Positions 1 to 10,927 are shown, numbered from the stretch's first letter. The stretch: 64,000 nt of DNA from Mortierella alpina (GCA_029449245.1 JANATF010000008.1:1116001-1180000); one strand, 5' to 3'. Numbers and translations are program-made. Notes: a model not told the origin generated them from the letters alone.

Positions 1-558
1 CAGAGAACAAGGTAACGCGAGCGCGTGCTTACTATTCTTGCACATACAGCGTTGTTGCTTCCCTGAGTAGCACCCATCATCGCTCTAACTTGGTCCCGCC
101 TTGACGATATAGATCAATGTGCTATTCGAGCTGGTGGACAAGATCGATCCATTGGTGTCACTGGCACCTGTCTTGGTGACTAGGCTGAAGGGTCTTAAAG
201 GTCTTCATGCTGAGGCCGCTGTCTTTTCAGATTCGATCAAGATGATTTCGAGCGAGCAAACCAAGATTAGCGAAGAGCTCAAGGGTCTTGACACTGTATC
301 CAGCAAGGTGAGAAAGCAAAACAACATTGGCAAAGGGGTTTCTTTTACTTTTTTTTTTTATAGCACCGGAACTGGCCGCTGTTTTGTATGGACACTTAAT
401 CACTCGCTCACTCACTCACCCTCATCATCCCTTGATTGTAACGACAATAGCTTCAGGAGAGTCTGACAGAAAACGATGCAGCCATCCAGAAAAATATTGA
501 GCTGATTGACGGAAGGGTTACACAGCTAGTCGAGCGCATCCAACGCTTGGGTGCATGA
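1..558 (+). CDS. Dynactin subunit 2 (p50 dynamitin), 3' end only
   Basis: Partial gene cut by the left edge. Inferred exons are 1-11, 113-307 and 457-558 with GT-AG introns; the last two join in frame and end at TGA 556-558. The C-terminal product carries the dynamitin tail pattern: a helical segment with VTRLKGLKGLHAEAAVF, then a heptad-rich stretch ending ELIDGRVTQLVERIQRLGA. In known family members this coiled coil helps build the dynactin shoulder that links p150/dynein to the Arp1 filament, so the protein should act in dynein cargo transport and spindle positioning. The call rests on the recognisable LxxLHxxAxxF pattern. The N-terminal half lies outside the window, and the tiny exon at 1-11 is a guess from a GT donor at position 12. 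Confidence 0.72.
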
Positions 559-1453
559 GCGCGATCATCGCACACGCATGGTATTTTGGCCTATTCTTGA
601 CCGATTTCTTTTTTTTGATCTTGACATGGACGCTACTACTGCATAGAGACCCTTTGGGCGAAGCATAGGCAAACTATATATCCGAGTCATAAAGCTCTCG
701 TCAGTTATTTCTTTTCATGTTTTGACGCGGTTCGGACGAGGGCCTTTTTACTGAGCTCACGAGGAGGAGAGTAGAAATAGTGGACGTGAGACTGACAATA
801 CGGAAGAAAGGCTTTGGTCCAAGTTACAAGTGATCTGTACTGAACAAGTGTTTTCCTCTGCTACTCCTGTTCCAGCGTATGCTTTGGTGGAGCGAGAGGA
901 ATAGCTGTGATCATGGTGTTTTCCAAGTATGTTTTCGGCCGAGTATGAGCCGTGATCCAAATGCGGTGGGCGAGCGTGAGGATGGGAAGGGGAGCGACAA
1001 GAGAGAAAGTAACCATCCCTGTTTTCAGCTGCTGCTTGGCCATTTTGCTTGCCATGATGGTCGACAAGGATGGGTTTGAACTCCAAGGTGACCATGGTTT
1101 CCCGTCAACCGAGCGACACAGCATCGTGCTAAGGTGCTGGCAACGCCCTTATGCACGGTCCTCTTGCCGACACGAACGTGTGAAAGCGCCAACCAACCAT
1201 GTGACTACTCTTCGCTCCACTCCACAAGCAATTCCTTCTCATCCATCACATTCCTTATTTTTGCTCTCCTTGTCCATGCATCCATCCTTTGTCCTCCTCT
1301 GCACCCCATCCACTCCTGTCTCCACCTCACCGCCTGCCCAACTGGGCTGTATCTACAGACTCTTCATCCTGGCCGTCTCCCCACCCTGACCTTGCTCCAC
1401 CCGTGCACGCTGTCAGTCCCTCAGTGCTGCTCGTCATCCGTCCCTACTCGATT
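559..1453. other. Intergenic region between dynamitin and the 1454 gene
   Basis: No gene supported. The first part is the 3' flank of dynamitin. From about 1200 to 1450 the plus strand is strongly C/T-rich, typical of a fungal promoter and 5' leader, and leads into the ATG at 1454. Overlapping open frames here have no ATG in good context and no recognisable product. Confidence 0.5.
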
Positions 1454-2980
1454 ATGTCCATGGCCAAGCTCAACCCTCTGCGGGACGAAGAGTGGAGCAC
1501 AGCATCATCGCAGCGGGCGCCATCAACCGGCCGCCAGCTACAGACCCGAGCACACCAGCAAGATCGACGACAGCCCCCCCATAATCCACAGCAGCGAACT
1601 ACCACAACGGTCATGCGCCAAACAACCGTTCGACAGCTACACAGACAACCCTTCGTCACAAACGGCAGCAATAGCTACAGCCATAGCCATATCAGTGGCA
1701 ACAATAGCAATCATAACGGTAGCAGTAGTAGCAGGCAACTCGTACGGCAGCAACCTCCCTTTCCGCATCCACGGGGAGACTCTGCGATTCACTTCTCCCA
1801 TCGCCCACCGTCGTACTCGTCCCACTCAGGCCATAGCCGTCAGGCTCGAGAAGGGATCGCCAACTCGTCAGACCCGCGGTTCACCGCGCAGGACTGGAAG
1901 AACTGGATCAAAACGCAAGGCGACAATAACAGGAGGCCTGCTCCACGGACCATTATCACCACCAAATCGATACAGCCGTCAAAAGGACGGCCGCCTGCGA
2001 CACACGTTTCTCAGCTGGCCATCAAATCCGCCCCTACTTCAGCATCGCCAGCACCACCGCCATCGTCTAGCAGGGCAATCGATCGGACCCAAATTACGGG
2101 TGTCGTAGAAGCTATGCAGGACATTGCTGCCTTGACTGTAACCACCCCCACCTCTAGAACCGCATCAGGATCACTATCGCCACTATCGATCTCGCGTTCA
2201 TCTGGACAAGGCGCCGCTAGTTTAACCTCAGGCGCATCAAAACCCGTTGTGGAGGACTCAATAATCGTCGAGGACCTTCTGGCATTAGGCCTAGCAGCAA
2301 CAGAGCACTCAGTTACAAAAGAACGTCTCCCGGAGGCTATTGCGGATTTGATCGATCTAGACTTTTCAATAACTATCGCTTCAGAGCAGAGAAATGGCGC
2401 TGTGGATAATATGCTTGCCATCAAGGACACCAAAGATCTTGGAGAGATACTGAAGGCTCGAAACGATTTGGATCATCCGTGGAGGCAGGTCAAAGAGGAC
2501 AGGATAAAGCTGACATTTCCGACGGATCATGAGGTGGAGTTGATTGACTTTTCGGACGACGTGCTCTCCAGTGTGCCTATAATCGCCCTTCGGAGTGACC
2601 AGTCGCCGATTGCTGCCGTTCAGAGTGACGATGCGCTTACTGGAGCACCGTTGATGGCCGTTCAGGACAACGATTTGGCCATCAGTCCATCTGCTGCTGT
2701 CGCCCATAGTAACGATCTACCCACAGGACCAGCGACTGCGATAATTCAGGGCGAGAGAAGTGAACGCGATCGTCATGCTAGTAGCGACTATACAGACTCG
2801 GACTCAGATTCGGACTCTGACACGGATTCCGATGGCTCAGAGGGCGGGCACGAAGATCCATGGACAATTTTAGACAACGGCAGAATCCTAGTGATGCTCA
2901 AGAGTCTTGAAGAGGTGAAGAGCGAGCTCGATCGAGCTTGCTATGCATGGGAAGATGTGTTGGCTCGTATCAAGATTTGA
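1454..2980 (+). CDS. Hypothetical disordered, acidic-tailed protein (508 aa)
   Basis: Single uninterrupted frame. The ATG at 1454 was chosen because it is the first real ATG after the C/T-rich leader; the frame is open upstream without ATG. Family not recognised. The first ~250 residues are rich in Ser, Gln, Arg, Pro and Asn (with a Ser-Asn-His run near residues 75-95), so probably disordered. Residues ~270-350 look more ordered, with acidic helices. Residues ~375-430 hold imperfect repeats of the type AV/AL-x3-D-x5-P. An Asp-Ser run (DSDSDSDSDTDSD) follows, then a short globular-looking C-terminal helix ending WEDVLARIKI. The Asp-Ser run resembles casein kinase 2 target tracts. The conserved-looking tail may be a binding helix; that is inference. 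Confidence 0.6.
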   Translation: MSMAKLNPLRDEEWSTASSQRAPSTGRQLQTRAHQQDRRQPPHNPQQRTTTTVMRQTTVRQLHRQPFVTNGSNSYSHSHISGNNSNHNGSSSSRQLVRQQPPFPHPRGDSAIHFSHRPPSYSSHSGHSRQAREGIANSSDPRFTAQDWKNWIKTQGDNNRRPAPRTIITTKSIQPSKGRPPATHVSQLAIKSAPTSASPAPPPSSSRAIDRTQITGVVEAMQDIAALTVTTPTSRTASGSLSPLSISRSSGQGAASLTSGASKPVVEDSIIVEDLLALGLAATEHSVTKERLPEAIADLIDLDFSITIASEQRNGAVDNMLAIKDTKDLGEILKARNDLDHPWRQVKEDRIKLTFPTDHEVELIDFSDDVLSSVPIIALRSDQSPIAAVQSDDALTGAPLMAVQDNDLAISPSAAVAHSNDLPTGPATAIIQGERSERDRHASSDYTDSDSDSDSDTDSDGSEGGHEDPWTILDNGRILVMLKSLEEVKSELDRACYAWEDVLARIKI

Positions 2981-3490
2981 AGGCTTTGGGGCCGTTCCTC
3001 CCCACTTCCCCTTCCATTAGCTTGAGCAAACCCCTCCTCCTCCGAAAGAAAAGGCGGGACAAGTGTGTGCTAGCATATGGAGCATCTACTAGCGTGTTTT
3101 TTCACCCATTTCTTTTGCATTGTCACCAGTCCTTTGGAGACCCCTGAATTATACCCCACTTTTGCTTTCCCCATAGCTTTCGTTCCTTGTTCGCTCTCCC
3201 TCTCTCTTTCTTTACTCTTCTCTCTCGCCCTCTCTCTCTCTCTCTCGTTCTGCCTCTCATATGCACTGTTCTCTTCATTCTGCATATTTGCCTTGTACTT
3301 GTATTCTAATTTGGGCTGAAATAAAACGCTTGGATGTCAAAAGTGTCAAAAGGCAAATTTGTCGCTGTCATTAAAAGGTGAGTAAGATAAAAAGTGAAAA
3401 AGAGAAGGAGCTGGGGGTTCGTGAATCCGCTCATGGTTGAGACGAGATCTTGGAAGGGGAACATGCGTCTGACGCGTCCAAGCAACAACC
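2981..3490. other. 3' flank with (CT)n microsatellite
   Basis: No gene seen. A C/T-rich simple repeat (CTCTCTCT with interruptions) occupies about 3195-3250, followed by A/T-rich sequence up to the tRNA gene. Short open frames across the repeat are low complexity and not credible. Confidence 0.5.
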
Positions 3491-3509
3491 AAAAAAAAAA
3501 AAAAAAAAA
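3491..3509 (-). terminator. RNA polymerase III terminator of tRNA-Gln
   Basis: On the minus strand this is an uninterrupted run of 19 T, 11 nt beyond the tRNA 3' end. Pol III stops at runs of four or more T, so this is an unusually long but standard terminator. Confidence 0.8.
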
Positions 3510-3520
3510 TCAAAAGGAAG

Positions 3521-3593
3521 AGGTCTCGCCGAGACTCGAACTCGGATTGCAAGATTCAGAGTCTTGATTGCTAACCAATTACAACACGAAACC
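3521..3593 (-). tRNA. tRNA-Gln (anticodon CUG), no intron
   Basis: Reading the minus strand gives a full 73-nt cloverleaf. The 7-bp acceptor stem pairs GGTTTCG with CGAGACC (one G-U), with discriminator T. The D-arm is TTG...CAA with AATTGGTTAG. The anticodon stem CAAGA/TCTTG holds loop CTCTGAA, anticodon CTG, which reads CAG (Gln). The T-arm is CCGAG-TTCGAGT-CTCGG. Box A and box B positions are intact and a T-run terminator follows. No intron at position 37/38. CCA is not encoded, as expected in a eukaryote. Confidence 0.93.
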
Positions 3594-4001
3594 CTGCCAA
3601 TCAAACGATCGGAACGTTCTGATTGGATGCGTCGCAGTCAGAACCATCCTATGATAACCATGCATTCAATTGTATATCACGTGATATACGCTATCTTGTG
3701 CATTGTTATTATGCAGCCCAATAGTTTTGGAAATTGGGGGCTGCACAAGGGTGATGTCGCGGCAGTGGCCGAGGAGCTCTACTAATGGCGTTTTGAGTGC
3801 CTTCCTGTCGCAGTAAATAACAAAAAAAAAAAAAAAGGATGCATAAGGGCGATGTCATCCTCCACTGTGTGAGGTCGAGGATGAAACGAAGGCAGAGAGT
3901 AAGTACATCCATGTCAAATGCAGCAATAGGCAGAGTTACAATGCGTTGAAGGTCAATGATATTTTTTTTACTGTTGCCGAGAAGCTAAGAGATGGAAAGG
4001 T
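3594..4001. other. Intergenic region upstream of tRNA-Gln and downstream of AIM24
   Basis: No gene seen. It holds the 18-bp palindrome at 3672-3689 and an A-run near 3823-3836. A short stretch at about 3758-3776 resembles the D-arm of a class II tRNA, but no tRNA can be folded. Confidence 0.4.
3672..3689. promoter_or_regulatory. Perfect 18-bp palindrome with CACGTG core
   Basis: GTATATCACGTGATATAC reads identically on both strands. The centre is the E-box CACGTG, the usual target of bHLH dimers (Pho4/Cbf1/SREBP classes), in an extended ATCACGTGAT context. It lies about 80 bp upstream of the tRNA-Gln 5' end (minus strand) and about 310 bp beyond the AIM24 stop. Its target gene is unclear. Confidence 0.45.
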
Positions 4002-5799
4002 CTATGAGCTGGACTCGCGCTTGGTGACAGTGCTACCTTCAGCATGCTCAATCACCTGGCGCTTGATCTGGGGGATAGATCCCGAAAGTGGTGTAGAGGG
4101 GGATGCTGATGACGATGTAGTTGCTGAGGAGGAGGAGGAGGTAGTGGTAGTCTTGCTGATCGTGACATGACCATCGCGAGTGACTGTAGCAAAAGTGTTG
4201 GGAGGCGTCGTTGGCGTGGGTGGTGCTGGGGCAACAGGTGCTGGGAAGATGACTGGAAGCTTGGTGGTCGAGGATGTGATCTGCTTCAAGATCTCTGTGC
4301 TAGGACGGACACGACTGCAAAGGTAGAAGTCTCCTGGGCCTTGAAGTCGGACAAACTCCTGCTTTCCAAAGAACACATTGCCAGCACGCTCAGCGATACG
4401 CGAAGCTACGTTCAGAGTGGAGGCCACATACGGGTTGGAGAGGATCTTGGAGGAACGAGTCTCTGGTTCTGCAACATGAGTAGGGTCGATAGCAAGGCGA
4501 GAGGCAGCTGGAGAAGAGCCGGCTTCCCAGGCAATGAGATGTCTAAAACATCCACGGGAGAAGAAAGTCAATACAATTGTAACATGGAACGCCTTGAACG
4601 CCCGATTGTTCTCTATACAGCCCATAGCAAATTTTTACCTAGGGTTAACTAAATACTCCTCCTTGGGTGCAAGGACAAGTCGGTAGATTCCTCCGTAGCT
4701 GGCGATCGCAAGAGTTCCTCGACCCGTGACGCGATGGGCAAAAAAGTTGGTAATACCCAAACCAGCCTTAGCCAAACCCAGCTGGAGAATCACTCGGGGA
4801 CTTCTGGCCAGGAACGCATCACGCCTGACAAAGTATTCAGAGGTTCCATCCATGCGAATGGCTGCAATGTCAGACATGTGCTCGGGCGCCAACAATACAT
4901 CACCAGCGACGTTGTCTGTTGTAAACTATTGATGTTCCAGGAAGAGAGCGACGTAATGTGCAGAAGTTTAGCGTATTGAACGCGAATGGTCATTCGGGTA
5001 TGATCGCGTCTTGTATCATGTTGGTGTCCTTGCCTTTTGAAAGTACAGTGATCCTCCAGCCAGGCGTCTTCCGAGCGCCTTCAGAGGGTTGGATGCGGTC
5101 GAGAGCTCCGATTTAACCTACGATAGCGCCAAAGGTATGATTAGGATGCAGACAGAGGATGCGAGAAAAGGCAAAAGAGTGTAGTTAGAACTAGCAAAAG
5201 AGCGCAGACTTACGTCTGCCGAACTGCCGACAGCCGCGCCCGGAGCAGCATAGAGCTCGGAACGCGAAGGAAGTCTGACATGGAGCATGGATCCTAATCC
5301 TGCGCTGACAACCTCAAATTCGGGGTCAGCAACCGAGGGCCTCTTGATCCATTTGGAGGCACTGTTAATGCCTAAGAACGACAGGGAAGGACAGGACAGT
5401 ACAGGTCAAGTCAGACCGATATGCAGTGGTAGAGCGTGTTGTTCCTGATGTCATGATTATCCAAGGGTCGCGTACAAACGCCATAAAGGACATACCTGGA
5501 AGAATAGACATGATGCCCTTCTTGCCCGACTGGGAGGCCTCGATGGTGCTGGTATTCTCAGAGCGAGCGTTTGCCTTTTCGTCTGCAAAGGCATTAGCGG
5601 TGTCTCCCAAGGCGTCTCTGCGTGCCTGAATGCGCTCCTCGAGCGAATCGAGCTTGCGGTCTAGCGTCGGGATGTCACCTCCTGATGACTGGGCGGTGGC
5701 ATTGTAGGCCAAGTTGGCATAGGCACGTCTCACAGTAAGGGTGCATGCGACGCGCACAGATCTGTGGCCGACGTGGGAGGCAGCGATCCTGACATTCAT
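4002..5799 (-). CDS. AIM24: AIM24 family mitochondrial protein (457 aa)
   Basis: Five exons on the minus strand: 5799-5496, 5371-5214, 5117-5034, 4925-4639, 4542-4002. The N-terminus (MNVRIAASHVGHRSVRVACT) is a classic basic, amphipathic mitochondrial presequence. A short coiled coil (LDRKLDSLEERIQARRDAL) follows, then the AIM24 beta-roll domain with SRSELYAAPGAAVGSSAD, VLLAPEHMSDIAAIRMDG and the hallmark GYGGIYRLVLAPKEEYLVNP-like segment (here SYGGIYR...EYLVNPR). In yeast Aim24 sits in the inner membrane and supports MICOS and respiratory-chain integrity. Intron 3 appears to be GC-AG (AAG|GCAAGG), since no GT donor keeps the frame. The last ~75 residues are a Pro/Thr/Ser-rich tail absent from short homologues. 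Head to head with CDC27. Confidence 0.85.
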
Positions 5800-6181
5800 G
5801 GTGAGGAGGAGTGGAGAGAGAGGAAAAAGAGTGTTGGGCCAACGGGGCGAGAAGGAGACAGCGCTGGAGTTGTATTTGCGGATGGCTTAGGGTAGGAAAG
5901 CTGATCGCAAACACACGGCTGCTCGCCCTCTTTTATTTTCAGACCCTTTTTCCCTTGTTCCATCCATCCATTCAAACGTCCCCATGCAAACACGCGCCCA
6001 GCCTGGACAGCCCCTCGACCATTGGACACTTGGCGCCGCATCATCCTTCGCCACTCTAGCATACCACTCCGCAATCAACTCGCCAACCCCATCCAGCTAT
6101 AGGATCACCACGTAGCCCTTGGCCTTGCAATACCTCTGAGAAAAGGCTTTTTGGTGCGCGTATCGACAGGAGACTTCCCCA
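5800..6181. promoter_or_regulatory. Shared divergent promoter of AIM24 and CDC27
   Basis: A 382-bp region between two start codons on opposite strands. No TATA box is obvious. Short C/T-rich blocks occur on both sides. A shared bidirectional promoter is inferred from spacing alone. Confidence 0.45.
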
Positions 6182-9100
6182 ATGGCAGTCAAGGCTGCCT
6201 CGGCTGCATTCTCAGCAGAGGCAACTACGAGCGCCGCGTCGCCATGGGGTCCCACTGCGATCAAACCAGACCCCGTCTGCCAGCGTCTGGAACATCTCAT
6301 CAGGTACTCGCTCGACCGATTTCAATTCCGAAACGCAGTCTTCCTAGCAGAGAGGTTGCGGTCTCTCACGCATGCCCCAGGACACTCAGCAGCGGGGCAA
6401 GAGTACGCACAGTACCTGCTGGCGGTCTGCCACTACAGACAAGGCAGCCTTGAAATGGCATGGGCAGTCCTGGAGGACTGCAGTTCCCCTAGAAGCCAAT
6501 TTTTGTTCGCACAGTGCTGTCTGGAACTACGGCGGTATATCGAATGCAACGGGGCTCTGGAGCGACTTTTGGAGCTGCCATCTCTACCAAAGTGCTCTGC
6601 AACAGGTAACGACCCACCTTTTTTTTTTTGGACTCACGCAGCTTCAGGCAGTGAAGTTTGCACATCGAACCAGCACTGATATCTTCTTGGTCGCAGATTT
6701 TCTAACAAATCGAAGCTGGAATGGCGAGCCTGACAGGGCTAGTATACTCAACCTCCTCGGTCATGCTGCAAGGTATGTAGCCGATATGAGTTTACATATT
6801 GTATAGTGATCAAGGATTTGAAGGGAAAAAACTCTAATACACGTCAACCTTGTTGGATTTTAACACTTTAGAGCTCAGAAACGGCACCAGCTTGCGATCA
6901 AATACTTCAAGGAAGCACTGGAGATCAACCCGTTTTTATGGGAAGGATTCGAAAATCTTTGTGAACTTGGTATGGACACTCTCTATTTCCAGGAAGCTTC
7001 GTCGTGAATCAGAGACTGACATATCGTAATAACGCGTATGGGGGGTTTTTTACGCTGTTTAATGACTGCAGGTGCACCACAAGACCCGGAGAAAATGTTT
7101 GCACAGTTTGATGTCAAGACTGGAAATATCCTTCCAAAATCAATATCGTTACCGCAACGGTCCAGGACCGTCGGCGTAGATGGCTCAGGACTTCAGGGAG
7201 GTAGGGCGACGATAACGCAGGACGAGAACATCGAAAGTGCTTCTATGGACACGGCCTACAACCAAGTCAATCTGCCCAGCAAATTCGACTCTACGGACCT
7301 CACGAGACCCAAATCGACGTTTTTACCACCAATCCCACCCAGCATATCAGCATTGGCGCAAATGAATGGTTCATCAATGCTAGAGTAAGCTACCCGCTTT
7401 GGCACTTGACATATGCTACGCTGGAGCGATGTTTTGGCGTCTCAAGTCGCTGATCGATGGATGTATTGTTATTTTTACTCGTGTGTCATAGGTCAGACAA
7501 TTACGGCGCTGAAGCCCCCATTGCACCATCAGCGTTTACGAACCACGACTCTCCATCATTACTCTCTTCATCCCCAATGGACACAACAGAACGGGTGCCC
7601 TTGAGACGAGGGACCGCCACTCAACAAAGAAGGCAATTTGAGAGAACCAAGGTACGTAAGGACCGTTTCATAGAGTGGACCACAGTTGTCCCTGAAGCAA
7701 CCATATATTTTCAACCGTGTACCTTGGGCTAATATCTCGCACTGCGTTTTTGTGTCGTGTCTAGTCTACAACCTCAATACATGGACATGTTTTTTCAGGC
7801 GGCGTAACGAAACGTGCATTGGAGAGGAGCGCCACAGTCTCATCGTTCGCTACGTCCGGCCCCCTTCGTGGTCTCAAATCAAGGACCAACATGAAGAACA
7901 ATCCTCTTCTTTCTAAAAAGGATTCTCTGCTGGAGGTAAGAGTGCTGAAGGGAGCTTATGGCGAGGAGAAGGTATTGCTCTTCATAGCTCAGGGATCTTG
8001 AAGACTAAATAGCGCTTATTAATATACATGATAGGACCGGGAGGATCAGAAGGAATCAGTAATGCCGTTAATATCACCAGCAGTTACAGAGGCAGAGCTG
8101 GAGGCAGAGGAAGAGGCACTAAGGATGGTAGCCGATATAATCAGAATATTGGCGCGCGCTTATGGTTTATTAGCCCTCAACAAGTTCACCGAGTCTTTAG
8201 CCGAGTTCTTGTCCTTGCCATCGGAGCACTTACTGAGTGGATGGGTTCAGTGCCAGATTGCAAAAACCCGGTTCGGCATGGAGGAATATGCGTCGGTATG
8301 TATTTGGCGTTGGTAAATCACAACCCAGAATGCGACGCATATCGCGCCCTTGACCGGCAATACTCACACTATAGCCTCAACTCTTCCCTTACAGGCTGCA
8401 CAGTATTTCAGGCGCGCGCGAGAGCTGGAGCCGAGTCTGCACAGGGACATGGAAATGTATTCGACGTGTCTCTGGCATCTTCGGGATGATATGGCGCTTT
8501 CAACACTTGCCAAGGAGCTCAAAGACTCAAACCGCCTCTCGCCTCAAGCTTGGTGTGCACTCGGAAACGCCTACAGTCGGAGGCACGAGAACGATCAAGC
8601 ATTGAAATGCTTTCAGCGTGCTATTCAGCTGCATGACCGCTTTGCGTATGCTCATACACTCTCTGGACACGAGTACGCTGATCTGGAGGAATACGACAAG
8701 GCGCAGACGGAATATAGAGCAGCTATGAGTATCGACCCCAGACATTACTATGCATGGTAAGAAGATATGGAGATCAAATGACGGCTTGGGTCGGCTCCGG
8801 GTGGATTCGCGAGACTTCAAACTGGAGGATGTGGTTTTCTGACATCGCACTTACTGTTTTTTCTTATTGTTGCTCGGGGTTTGTAGGTATGGAATGGGTA
8901 TGATATTTGACAAGATGGGCAAGAACGATCTTGCGCTGATCCACTACAAGGAAGCCCAGAAACTCAATCCATCCAGCGGTGTGCTTCTCTACCGGGTGGG
9001 CACGGTAAGAATAATTGTATTCGAGGCGATTGCCACGTTGGAAACTGGAGATTGTATTTGATAAGGTGCGCATGACATCCCGGAACTACAAAACTCTAAT

Positions 9101-9507
9101 TTCATATTAATCTCGTTCTTTTGAATGGATGATAGATTCAAGAGAAAATGAACAGAATCACGGAAGCCCTGCGATCCTTTGAGGAGGCTCTCAATCTTGA
9201 TCCAAATAACGTCGCAGCCCGATATCACAAGGCAAAGGTACAGGCGGATTTGGAGCAATTCGAAGAATCTCTCAAGGAGCTGGAGGTGGTCAAGAAGCAT
9301 CGACACAACGAGCCGAACGTCTTTATGCTTCAGGGAAAGATTTTGATGAAAATGGGCAACAAGGAACTGGCGCTCAAATATTTGACATGGGCCTTGGATC
9401 TTGACAGCAAGTCCTCACACGCAATTCGCGATCTGATCGAAAAGGTGGACCAGGATGCGAATGTCGAGGAGGAGAATTATGAGGTCAAGGTGGACATGGA
9501 CGACTGA
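6182..9507 (+). CDS. CDC27: Anaphase-promoting complex subunit 3 (CDC27/APC3), TPR protein (774 aa)
   Basis: Ten exons: 6182-6605, 6697-6772, 6872-6969, 7072-7384, 7492-7655, 7799-7935, 8035-8295, 8395-8756, 8887-9004, 9136-9507; the sum is in frame. The N-terminal TPR block includes YSLDRFQFRNAVFLAERL and YAQYLLAVCHYRQGSLEMAW. A Ser/Arg-rich linker separates it from a C-terminal superhelix of about seven TPRs with W-x3-GN-x6-A and YAxYAxxLxGHE-like motifs (SPQAWCALGNAYSRR, YAHTLSGHEYADLEEYDKAQ, HYYAWYGMGMIFDKMG), matching APC3. The family forms a TPR homodimer in the APC/C that binds IR tails of activators and Apc10, directing ubiquitination of securin and cyclins. The acidic tail (VEEENYEVKVDMDD) is typical. 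The exon 5 donor was set at GTAAGG (7656), because the nearer GTACGT gives an immediate stop. Confidence 0.93.
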
Positions 9508-10640
9508 AGATTGGCACCCGATCAGGCTCAAGTTTTTTTCATTGTGTTTACAGCCACCAACCCCATAAACTCCATTCTATAGCAGTGTTCGATCGGAGTA
9601 TCAAGGAAAGCAGAATCCCACTCTTTCACTGTAACAATTGACTGTAATATAGCGATGTAAGCATTTACTGTTGGGTTGTTCCGTCATCACTGCCAACCTG
9701 CAGTTGGCCCACTTTGCAAGTACATGTACAGTAAGTACATTTTTTTTGTCCTTCGCCCATCGATGCTAGACTATGGAGAGGCATGGTTCTCTTCCATGGT
9801 AGTGCAGAATTACGAAGGCACACGCGGGCGACTAGCATGCATGCAAGTTGTCTGACGGATCAAATAATCAACATCTAGTTTGGCTGTCACCCGCTCTTCG
9901 CAGGACTGAATTGGGTTTGATTATTGAATTACTATGTTCAGATAGGAACGCGCGGGGGGGGGGGGGGGGGTGAGGCACATGCAGATTCGCGCTCGTCTGT
10001 TCCTGTGTTGTTGTGCTTGGGCTTTGTCTTTGGAACGGAAAGGGACGGCTTGGCTACTGTGTTTATATTGCTCTTGCCCATTCAATCTGCTTGCATGTGG
10101 CCTAGGCTGAAAATATTTGACGCGTTTGCGAGTGGGGTAGACCAAGAGGACCTGGGGCGGAGTGCAAAGGGCGAGGAGTGTTACCTGCGATGACATCAAA
10201 TTCCCCTTTCCATTAGCGTGCTGTAGCACTGAAGAGGCTTTACAGTATCGAGATACAATGCGACAGGCGCTGAGGGACATTGAAATAAGAAGCTGGCCCC
10301 TAGGATGATGAGTGAATTCTTTTTGAGCGATTTTATGTGGTCCAACCAACCCCGTTCTTGCACCTCGTACATGGAGTGGGCCTGGCTCGTAATCGCGCAC
10401 GAGCGGTTCCTTCAGCGAGAGGGATTTATGCGTGTTGCCGAGTGCATGGCTTCACAGAATCACAGAGGATGGATGTGCCTTGTCTGAGAGTACATGTACC
10501 ACAGCGTTGCATTGGATACGAGGTTTTTTTTTTTTTTTTTTTTTTTCAAGTGGCCCGGTTTGACTGTTGACTGCCGGGACAGTGAGGATCCCTCTCTGTC
10601 ATCTCGAACCTTGTTCCGTTTTTGCTCTCCGATGCGGCCG
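9508..10640. other. Intergenic region with G17 and T23 homopolymers
   Basis: No gene supported. A run of 17 G occupies 9954-9970 and a run of 23 T occupies 10524-10546. The right half is the distal promoter of the 10988 gene. Scattered short frames have no recognisable product. Confidence 0.5.
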
Positions 10641-10648
10641 TATATAAA
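10641..10648 (+). promoter_or_regulatory. TATA box of the CDC7-like kinase gene
   Basis: TATATAAA stands after a GC-rich CGATGCGGCCG block. It is followed by about 330 nt of C/T-rich sequence before the ATG at 10988, the usual layout of a TATA-driven fungal promoter with a long pyrimidine-rich leader. Confidence 0.6.
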
Positions 10649-10870
10649 GAAAGCATCGGGCAGCAGCTTGTTTCTTCATTCCCTGCCTCTTTCCTCCGTC
10701 CCTGCTTGACCTTTACCTTGTACTCGCCCTGTATTTACCTTCTTTACCTGGGATCAGATCTACTCTCGCCTGTCTGCCTCTGCCAACAGCTAAACACCTG
10801 TATCGCGCTCCTTTCCTTGGCTCCATCTTCTCTCCCCTCACTCGCTCTTTACAACCTCTGCACACGGATT

Positions 10871-10927
10871 ATGCATCGTTTGTCCTTTCAAGATCGTATT
10901 TCTCTGCAAACACCTGTTTCTTTATAG
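10871..10927 (+). other. Upstream ORF (18 codons) in the kinase leader
   Basis: ATG at 10871 opens an 18-codon frame (MHRLSFQDRISLQTPVSL) closed by TAG 10925-10927, 60 nt before the main ATG. If this leader is unspliced, it is positioned to reduce translation of the downstream kinase-like protein. Inference from position only. Confidence 0.35.

Noticed and set aside
1134-2108. Plus-strand 324-codon frame overlapping the 1454 gene
   Set aside because: Out of phase with the longer ATG-initiated frame, begins in the C/T-rich leader; a by-product of low-complexity coding sequence.
3755-3815. tRNA-like stretch (GTGGCCGAG) resembling a class II D-arm
   Set aside because: No acceptor, anticodon or T-arm pairing can be built around it.
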